A program made the translations under genes and the position numbers. From Halovenus sp. (GTDB taxonomy: Archaea; Halobacteriota; Halobacteria; Halobacteriales; Haloarculaceae), in the NCBI GenBank assembly GCA_028274925.1, contig JAQCNR010000146.1, positions 1-17,297 of the forward strand: a DNA stretch of 17,297 nucleotides, in the 5' to 3' direction. Below the pieces are notes generated by a model. That model searched no databases. It was not told the origin of the DNA and worked only from the letters and a program-made list of their open reading frames with translations. Below, piece after piece: positions 14,040-17,297 of this stretch (position 1 is its first letter; every line of letters begins with the position of its first letter).

Positions 14040-14714
14040 TCAGTCGGTGTAGAACGCGCGGTCGCCGGCGTCGCCCAGTCCTGGCACGATGAATCCTTCC
14101 TCGTTCAGGTGGTCGTCGACGGCGACGGTCACGAGTTCGGCGTCGGGGAACTCCTCACCGATCCGGTCGAGTCCCTCGGGTGCACTGACCGCAGAGAGCG
14201 CGAGCAACTGCGCCGGCTCTGTTCCGCCGAGCAGGTGCTCTAGTACGGCCGAGAGCGTGCTCCCTGTTGCGAGCATCGGGTCAGCAACGATAACCGTATC
14301 CTCGGGCTGAATCTCTGGCAGTTTGACGTACTCGACAGCGATGGGGAACGCACCGTCCTCGTCCATCCCCGCGCTTTCGTCGCGGCTGGCGGAGATCACT
14401 CCCTGTCGCGCGGCGGGGAACGCTTTGAGCAATCCCTCGACGAAGGGTGTCGCTGCCCGGAGCACGTTGATGACTACCACATCGTTGAGTCCCTGAATCT
14501 CTGGACCGGTGGTCTCCGTCAGGGGTGTCTGGACTGGCACGTCTTCGGTCTCCAGATACGTGTCGATGATTTCGTAGCCACAGACGCGCCCGAGTCGGAC
14601 CAATCCTTTCCGGAATGCAATCTGCTCAGTCTCGACACTGCGCAACTTCGTGAGTGTGTGTTGTGCGAGTGCGTGGGTGACGACGGCGGCGTGCTCGCGG
14701 TGTTCGACTGTCAT
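14040..14714 (-). CDS. upp: uracil phosphoribosyltransferase
   Basis: The 224-residue product (ATG at 14714; a longer frame to 14744 is less likely) matches Upp in length and motifs. It has RAATPFVEGLLKAFP (86-100), ISASRDE (107-113, with catalytic-loop Arg), the PRPP-binding VADPMLATGSTLSA (143-156) and the C-terminal uracil-binding VPGLGDAGDRAF near residue 210-221. It converts uracil and PRPP to UMP in pyrimidine salvage in the cytosol. It is divergent from the SDR gene; a 96-bp intergenic region carries an 11-bp dyad. Its stop is one base from the stop of the opposing YigZ gene. Confidence 0.94.
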   Translation of the reverse strand: MTVEHREHAAVVTHALAQHTLTKLRSVETEQIAFRKGLVRLGRVCGYEIIDTYLETEDVPVQTPLTETTGPEIQGLNDVVVINVLRAATPFVEGLLKAFPAARQGVISASRDESAGMDEDGAFPIAVEYVKLPEIQPEDTVIVADPMLATGSTLSAVLEHLLGGTEPAQLLALSAVSAPEGLDRIGEEFPDAELVTVAVDDHLNEEGFIVPGLGDAGDRAFYTD

Positions 14715-14754
14715 ACCTTTCGGTGGGTGTGGCTCGCACATCATTGTGGTGCTC

Positions 14755-14800
14755 CGGCCCGAACTTTCCGCTTGTCACGGATTCAAGCCAGTTCGGGCCG
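14755..14800. promoter_or_regulatory. 11-bp dyad in the upp/SDR divergent region
   Basis: CGGCCCGAACT (14755-14765) and AGTTCGGGCCG (14790-14800) are perfect inverted repeats with a 24-base spacer. They lie between the divergent starts at 14714 and 14811, about where promoters for both genes must be. The arms could form a hairpin or serve as two half-sites of an operator. The AT content of both promoters is low, and no clear TATA box is seen for either gene. Confidence 0.5.
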
Positions 14801-14810
14801 AACAACGGGT

Positions 14811-15551
14811 ATGATCGACCCTGACCTGTCGGGACAGACTGCACTGGTGACTGGAAGCGCGAAAGGCGTCGGCCGGGAGTTCCTGCTCGCGCTGGCAGAC
14901 TGTGGCGCTGACGTGGCAGTGCACTACCGAACGAGCGCCGCGGAAGCCGAGGCTGTCCGAGAGACGGTCGCCGAGGAGTACGGTGTCGAGGTCACGACAG
15001 TGCAGGCCGACGTAACTGACCCAGCCGAGGTTGAGAAACTGTTCGACGAGGTTGAAGACGCGCTCGGACCAGTCGATATCCTCGTCAACAACGTCGGCGC
15101 GTTCGCCCCGCGACACTGGGAGGAGCTGGACCACGAGACGTGGGAGACGGTCATCGAGACGAATCTGTACGGCACCTATCTCTGCTCGAAGCGAGCGCTG
15201 GGTGGCATGCGCGGTCAGGGGTATGGTCGAATCGTCAACGTCGGCTACGCCTCCAGCGACAAGGGGCTGGTCAGCCCGAAGAACTTCCCGTACTTCGTGG
15301 CAAAATCTGGCGTGTTGATGTTCACGCGAATGCTCGCAGCAGACACACAGGACGACGGCATCACGGTCAACGCAGTCTCGCCGTATACCGTCGAGAACTC
15401 CGCAGAGTTTCCCGACGAACTCCCACGGGGTCGGGCCGCGCAGTTCGAGGATATGAATCAGGCACTGCTCTTTTTCATCGAACCGGGTAGCGAGTACATA
15501 AGTGGGCAGAACGTCGAAGTCAGCGGTGGGTGGCTGCCCGAGTCCGTCTGA
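14811..15551 (+). CDS. SDR-family oxidoreductase
   Basis: The 246-residue product is a classical short-chain dehydrogenase. It has the nucleotide-binding TGSAKGVGR (14-22), ADVTD (67-71), NNVG (93-96), Asn118, a Ser at 148, and the catalytic Tyr161-x3-Lys165 (YFVAKSG). The C-terminal half carries the usual GITVNAVSPYTVEN and ISGQNVEVSGGW. HYR after the second strand suggests NADP(H) preference, as in FabG-like enzymes. The substrate is unknown. The ATG at 14811 (MIDPDLSGQTALVTG) was chosen; the frame is open upstream, but the dyad and promoter region lie there. Confidence 0.9.
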   Translation: MIDPDLSGQTALVTGSAKGVGREFLLALADCGADVAVHYRTSAAEAEAVRETVAEEYGVEVTTVQADVTDPAEVEKLFDEVEDALGPVDILVNNVGAFAPRHWEELDHETWETVIETNLYGTYLCSKRALGGMRGQGYGRIVNVGYASSDKGLVSPKNFPYFVAKSGVLMFTRMLAADTQDDGITVNAVSPYTVENSAEFPDELPRGRAAQFEDMNQALLFFIEPGSEYISGQNVEVSGGWLPESV

Positions 15552-15580
15552 GCCGAAACCGTCAGACAGAACCCAGACAC

Positions 15581-15587
15581 ATATAAT
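15581..15587 (+). promoter_or_regulatory. TATA box of the DUF457 gene
   Basis: ATATAAT lies 24-30 bases before the ATG at 15611. This good haloarchaeal TATA box implies leaderless transcription from 15611. It overlaps an out-of-frame ATG at 15586, which therefore is not the start of a gene. Confidence 0.65.
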
Positions 15588-15610
15588 GGCTGAGCAAGTA
15601 CCAGACACGT

Positions 15611-16204
15611 ATGCCGAACTATCCGACACACGCACGGTGGGGGAAGATTGGCGCAGGGGCGATTGGGACGCTCGTCGCTGCGGCAATCTATTTTTTCTCG
15701 ATGTCTGCGCCGCTGGCCTTTGCCGCCGGACTCGCCGCTGCCGCGGCGACGTTCGTCGGGTCGATTTACCCCGATATCGACCACCACACCTCGACGCCGC
15801 GCCAGAAGGCTGTCCGGTGGTTTCAGGGGCTACTCGTCTTCGCAATTGCCTCGCTCGCGGGACTGGGCTGGACAGCATTCGTGGGCGGCGTTGAGTCCGT
15901 CAGCACAAGCGCTGGCGTTACCCTCCCGGTTTCGCCGGAGGTCGCTGCTGCAGTCACCGTTGTCCTCGTCGCAATCGTTGCGACTGCATTGGTCGACCCA
16001 CTCATCGGACTGGTGACCAACCGACACCGCGGCTGGACACACAGTGTGCCGATTAACGCCGTCCTCGTGGCGCTGTTGCTCGGTGGGTTGTGGTTTCTGC
16101 TCGGCGACCTGACCTTCGAGCGCCGCGTGACGGCGCTGGTCGTGACTGGTACGTTCTACGCCGGGACGCTGATTCATCTCGGACTCGACGGCGAGATTCC
16201 CTGA
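15611..16204 (+). CDS. DUF457/YdjM-family membrane protein
   Basis: The 197-residue product has four or five hydrophobic segments (about residues 13-30, 33-52, 71-92, 112-133, 147-165 and 173-192, some short). Conserved polar motifs lie between them: NYPTHARWG (3-11), YPDIDHH (53-59), NRHRGWTHS (137-145) and TLIHLGLDG (186-194). These match the DUF457 (YdjM/YbcI) group, predicted membrane-bound metal-dependent hydrolases in which the His and Asp residues would bind metal. No substrate is known. The ATG at 15611 is supported by the TATA box at 15581-15587. A near-copy of the last 25 coding bases recurs 123 bp downstream. Confidence 0.82.
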   Translation: MPNYPTHARWGKIGAGAIGTLVAAAIYFFSMSAPLAFAAGLAAAAATFVGSIYPDIDHHTSTPRQKAVRWFQGLLVFAIASLAGLGWTAFVGGVESVSTSAGVTLPVSPEVAAAVTVVLVAIVATALVDPLIGLVTNRHRGWTHSVPINAVLVALLLGGLWFLLGDLTFERRVTALVVTGTFYAGTLIHLGLDGEIP

Positions 16205-16323
16205 CTGCTATCGCCGACCGGTGACCCGTGACTGTGCGTGCTCGGGGAAAATCTCGCCCACCGTTTCTGGGCCGTGCTCTTCGACGATGAGCGCTCGAAT
16301 CTCGGACTTGACGGTGAGATTCC
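16176..16323 (+). repeat. direct repeat of the DUF457 gene 3' end
   Basis: The 25 bases at 16176-16200, encoding the C-terminal HLGLDGEIP, recur at 16299-16323 with two C-to-T differences. The second copy again encodes LGLDGEIP followed directly by a stop (TAA, 16325-16327). It is 123 bases from the first. This suggests a decayed tandem copy of the gene end, although the upstream bases of the copy no longer resemble the gene. The same stretch reads as possible coding sequence on the other strand. Confidence 0.45.
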
Positions 16324-16388
16324 GTAATCGAACGTCGTCGAATCTGTGACACCTGGCCCGAGGCAAAAACCCACGGTCGTAGCCGTAG
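16208..16388 (-). pseudogene. possible small ORF or remnant without a clear start
   Basis: The frame ending at TAG (16208-16210) reads ...NLTVKSEIRALIVEEHGPET VGEIFPEHAQ..., a helix-forming stretch with gene-like codon use. The only ATG (16450) lies inside the neighbouring phosphodiesterase gene, and no GTG or TTG start is suitable within 16208-16388. It may be a start-less remnant or a chance open frame overlapping the direct repeat. Apart from this and the repeat, nothing is seen in the 184-bp gap between the DUF457 and phosphodiesterase genes. Confidence 0.2.
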
Positions 16389-17297
16389 TCAGTTGCTGCG
16401 CGCGCCGAACCGGAGTAGATCAGGATAGTCGGCGATGATGCCGTCGACACCCGCAGCGGCGAGTTGCTCGGCCTGGTACCACGTCGAGAGGGTGTAGACG
16501 TTCACGTCTCGGTCCTCCTCCTCGGCGACCGCGACCAGGTCTGTCTCCTCGAAGCTATCGCCGGAAAGAAAGTACGGGTCCTTAAAAAATGGCGTTCCTT
16601 TGATCATGTTGTACGGCGGATGGACGGCCTCGGCGTCGTACTCTCGGGCAACCGCCAGCCCGGTGTCGATGGAGTCCCAAAGAAGCGGCGCGATGGGATA
16701 CTCAGAGAGCTCCCGGCACAGCGCGATAGCTGCCTCGTAGAACGAGGAGAAGAGAATCTCGTTGTTGTACTCGTCGACAATCGCCAGCACATCCTCGACG
16801 AACGGCCGCCAGCGCGTCTTCTGGGTTGCGAGTTCCTCGCCGTCGAGATTCTCCGCGAACCGGAGGTCGAACGAGCCGGGATTTTTGAGTTCGACGTTGA
16901 CGCCGACACTGGCCGGAATCGCGTCCATCACCTCCGTTAGCAGCGGCACCGTCTCGGCAGTGCCGAGAACGTTTGCGTTCGTCACCGTCTCGGTGTCAGT
17001 CTCCCAGACGACGCCCTCGACGTCGGTGAGGCCGCGTTCGCCGCCGTCCCGAGACGCCAGCCGGTCGTCGTGGAAGACGACGACATCGCCGTCGGCCGTC
17101 GGAACGACGTCGATTTCGATGAGATCAGCACCTCGTGAGGGAGCGTTCGGGGACCGGCCGCCGCGAGCGGCCGCTTCGACCGCGCCGACCGTATTCTCTG
17201 GGTTGACACCGGCGAAACCGCGGTGGGCAATCAGTGCCGGCTCCGTTCTGTGGCCGCCGTCGGTCTCTCTGTCGGTGCGGTTCCCTCGACCGCGGCC
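16389..17297 (-). CDS. glycerophosphodiester phosphodiesterase family protein, 5' end outside the window
   Basis: The frame stays open from the stop at 16389 to the window edge; 302 residues are visible. The N-terminal part reads ALIAHRGFAG-x-NPENT, then LIEIDVVPTADG and VVVFHDD, the HRG-ENT-E/D-HD core of the GDPD TIM barrel. VNVELKNPG follows with the metal-ligand Glu, and later come FSSFYEAAI, VHPPYNM, VNVYTLS and GVDGIIADYPD. It would hydrolyse glycerophosphodiesters to glycerol-3-phosphate (or, in archaea, perhaps glycerol-1-phosphate esters) and an alcohol. A GTG at 16985 would cut off the catalytic HRG and EID motifs and cannot be the start. An insert (GGRSPNAPSRG) lies just before the LIEIDV strand. 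No signal peptide can be judged. Confidence 0.88.
   Translation of the reverse strand, partial: GRGRGNRTDRETDGGHRTEPALIAHRGFAGVNPENTVGAVEAAARGGRSPNAPSRGADLIEIDVVPTADGDVVVFHDDRLASRDGGERGLTDVEGVVWETDTETVTNANVLGTAETVPLLTEVMDAIPASVGVNVELKNPGSFDLRFAENLDGEELATQKTRWRPFVEDVLAIVDEYNNEILFSSFYEAAIALCRELSEYPIAPLLWDSIDTGLAVAREYDAEAVHPPYNMIKGTPFFKDPYFLSGDSFEETDLVAVAEEEDRDVNVYTLSTWYQAEQLAAAGVDGIIADYPDLLRFGARSN

Noticed and set aside
14040..14744. Longer upp starting MMCEPHPPKG
   Set aside because: The extra ten residues are not typical of Upp. The ATG at 14714 gives the normal N-terminus.
15502..15894. 130-codon frame using the ATG at 15586 (MAEQVPDTY)
   Set aside because: This ATG overlaps the TATA box of the DUF457 gene. 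The frame is a shadow of that gene with no motif.
1..17297. tRNA or rRNA genes
   Set aside because: No cloverleaf with T-loop and anticodon features, and no rRNA-like stretch, was recognised by eye on either strand.

Overview
The window is GC-rich, and its proteins are strongly acidic, with many Asp/Glu codons ending in C or G. It shows leaderless-type promoters (a TATA-like box about 25-30 bases before the start codon), F420-dependent enzymes and an OrfB-only IS605-type transposon of a kind common in halophilic archaea. It is therefore most likely chromosomal DNA of a haloarchaeon (class Halobacteria). I cannot fix the genus.

Layout. 1-1734: 3' part of an MrfA/YprA-type DEAD/DEAH helicase with a DUF1998 cysteine cluster. 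1735-2430 (minus): archaeal paralogue of 5-formyltetrahydrofolate cyclo-ligase. 2520-5029: two-gene methionine operon, O-acetylhomoserine sulfhydrylase then homoserine O-acyltransferase, with a 4-bp overlap. 5038-5586 (minus): HD-domain hydrolase. 5673-6161: YfcE-like phosphoesterase. 6205-7921: cofE (F420 gamma-glutamyl ligase) overlapping a mer-like F420-dependent methylene-pterin reductase. About 7936-9387: IS605/IS1341-type element with tnpB only, matching end hairpins and a probable omegaRNA zone. 9384-9596 (minus): 70-residue membrane protein whose stop codon appears to be supplied by the IS end. 9689-10139: a 451-bp non-coding element with 14-bp terminal inverted repeats, packed with about a dozen perfect hairpins. 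10226-12319: zinc-ribbon protein, macro-domain protein, S66 (LD-carboxypeptidase/MccF-like) peptidase and a 47-residue GTG-start zinc-ribbon protein. 12320-13294 (minus): aldo/keto reductase. 13442-14038: YigZ/IMPACT protein. 14040-14714 (minus): uracil phosphoribosyltransferase. 14811-15551: SDR oxidoreductase. 15611-16204: DUF457 membrane protein. 16389-17297 (minus): glycerophosphodiester phosphodiesterase, open at the window edge.

How the genes fit together. The left half has a one-carbon and methionine theme. MetX activates homoserine and MetY sulfhydrylates it to homocysteine. The mer-like enzyme would make the methyl-pterin used to methylate homocysteine, using F420 that CofE polyglutamylates. 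No methionine synthase lies in the window. The right half is mixed housekeeping and nucleotide-related genes, packed so that several convergent pairs have abutting stop codons.

The most unusual parts are the hairpin-rich element at 9689-10139, the TnpB lacking the canonical RuvC-II glutamate, and the IS right end that terminates a neighbouring gene. All product names come from reading motifs by eye; no database search was possible.
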